Part shown: piece after piece, positions 63,034 to 64,000 of the stretch
Layout: each line of letters begins with the position of its first letter
Numbering within the stretch: position 1 is the stretch's first letter
Source of the DNA: Candidatus Poseidoniaceae archaeon
GTDB lineage: Archaea > Thermoplasmatota > Poseidoniia > Poseidoniales > Poseidoniaceae
Direction of reading: 5' to 3'
Length of the DNA stretch: 64,000 nucleotides
NCBI GenBank assembly: GCA_949373095.1
Contig: CASIBY010000010.1
Location: forward strand, 78,971-142,970
Made by a program: the position numbers and the translations under genes
Notes under the pieces: model-generated
Databases searched by the model: none
Told to the model about the DNA's origin: nothing
Seen by the model: only the letters and a program-made list of their open reading frames with translations

Positions 63034-63953
63034 ATGGTGGACCTCCAAACAGCCATGGCTGCGGCCCAAGCCTCCGACCGTAGGTCCAGAGATGGACGAG
63101 GAGCCTCCGATGAGAAAAAGAAGCGGCGCTCTGGTTCGGATTTAGGTATTGAGCCCTTCGATCCGGTGAAATATGTGAGCAAAGAAAAGGCAGATACCTC
63201 CTCAATGTGGCTGGTGATTTTATTCGCTTTTACAGTGACTGCCCTGATGCGTTATACTCTCATGCCGTCCACTACCATGGACAAAACTGACATTCTCTAC
63301 ATGTTGCCTTTGGTCATGATCATTCTCATCCCGCAAATTCACCGTATTGTTATGCCCGAGCGATTTCAAGAGCACTACACGAAAGGAACTTGGTTTAGAG
63401 CTGCTTTTCTCTACACGTTCACCTTCCTTTCCCTGTCCTTCCTTCTTGTCAACCCTCCATTTGGAGATATTGTTGCTCCTCAAGTGTCCAACGATTGGGC
63501 AATTGCAGTCGACAATGGAGATAATTTTACGTTTGCAGATGGTAGTGGGAAAGACGGCCTTCTCGCCTGGCAACTGACCGAGGGCGAGTACCTTGATGGA
63601 AGTGTATGGTTGCTATTTGGTTTGGCTGATAACGTAGGAAATGAAGATGCTAATGTCACAGTGTCTCATCGTTTCCAAACAACCGATACTAACGTAGAAG
63701 CCAATACGACCTTTTGGGCTGAACACGGTGATGAAGTGGCGCAAATGGAAAAAGGGTCAACAACCGCAGTGCTCCAATCCTTCTTCAGCATGGTGACCAG
63801 GACCAAGCTTTTGCACTCAACATTGGTGAGTCATTGGCTGTTGGGGATCACTTGTTTACGGTTGAAATCACGGAACAAGGGGACCCTTGGGTTAACACCC
63901 GGGTTTACGAGTGGACGTTTTCCATTCTAGCACCCGATTCTTCAACTGAGTAA
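63034..63953 (+). CDS. Hypothetical membrane protein with frame-shifted C-terminus
   Basis: The N-terminus (residues 1-55) is basic and low-complexity, followed by predicted membrane helices (SMWLVILFAFTVTALMRY, ILYMLPLVMIILIPQIH and AAFLYTFTFLSLSFLLV). An extracytoplasmic beta-rich region comes next (NDWAIAVDNGDNFTFADG ... EYLDGSVWLLFGLADN). In the first frame the sequence becomes basic and non-conserved after about residue 247 and stops at 63930. In the neighbouring frame the same DNA reads QHGDQDQAFALNIGESLAV and later WTFSILAPDSSTE to a stop at 63953, clearly the true C-terminus. One missing base near 63785 explains it. The gene starts 130 bases downstream of tRNA-Met on the opposite strand. 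Function unknown. Confidence 0.6.
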
Positions 63954-64000
63954 GTCGCTGTGTACCATCATGATTTGATTCAGGAGTGAATCAATACGCC

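Noticed and set aside
1..64000. Insertion sequences, integrase or prophage
   Set aside because: No transposase, recombinase, long terminal inverted repeats or phage structural genes were seen anywhere in the window; the three tRNAs have no flanking att-like duplications that I could find by eye.

Overview
The window looks like a piece of a chromosome from a planktonic euryarchaeon, most plausibly Marine Group II (Candidatus Poseidoniales). That placement is an inference from gene content; no marker tree was possible. Archaeal markers seen directly are an archaellum operon, the small (DP1) subunit of archaeal DNA polymerase D, pelota, Nob1, GatD of the archaeal transamidation pathway, an elongator tRNA-Met with a bulge-helix-bulge intron, and giant secreted proteins ending in a membrane anchor or an archaeal pilin. 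Genes are very tightly packed. Several convergent pairs have stop codons that touch or overlap.

Layout. 1-8565 (+): the end of an unknown gene, then the archaellum operon: two archaellins, a FlaC/D/E-like protein, FlaF, FlaG, FlaH, FlaI, FlaJ and a small membrane protein. Perfect RNA hairpins flank the archaellin pair. The flaH-flaI-flaJ stretch (4237-6486) carries about nine single-base frame breaks. 8568-20456: short housekeeping units: endonuclease III, a PolX/PHP polymerase, a NifU-like protein, a membrane pyrophosphatase with the K+-dependent signature, a lipoprotein, a serine esterase, glutaredoxin, FMN reductase, pirin, tRNA-Glu, DedA, Nob1, TatA and a MoaD-like protein. 20508-25816: an ABC ATPase with a 1.5k-residue FtsX-type permease.

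26011-43358 is a cell-surface island. It holds a 1048-residue anchored surface protein, a strong terminator, a promoter region, and a 4602-residue giant protein. The giant combines a Rhs/WapA-like N-terminal module, a long parallel beta-helix, cadherin-like repeats, a transmembrane anchor and then a complete archaeal type IV pilin. This giant-plus-pilin arrangement is the most unusual object in the window.

43516-64000: a HAD phosphatase, DNA polymerase D small subunit, a frame-broken CinA/PncC, tRNA-Val, pelota and formate-tetrahydrofolate ligase. Next come a flotillin/NfeD membrane operon, a shikimate dehydrogenase, and a surface protein whose alpha/beta-hydrolase domain has lost its catalytic serine. 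Last are a biotin-dependent carboxyltransferase, GatD, a second FtsX/ATPase ABC system, the intron-containing tRNA-Met and a membrane protein with a frame-shifted C-terminus.

How it fits together (inference): the window is rich in cell-envelope functions. These are motility filaments, giant adhesin-like surface proteins, two MacB/Lol-like ABC systems that could handle lipoproteins or envelope stress, a flotillin microdomain operon and a Tat component. All are interleaved with ordinary information-processing genes. Several frame breaks look like sequence errors rather than true pseudogenes, because every broken piece still reads as a conserved protein.
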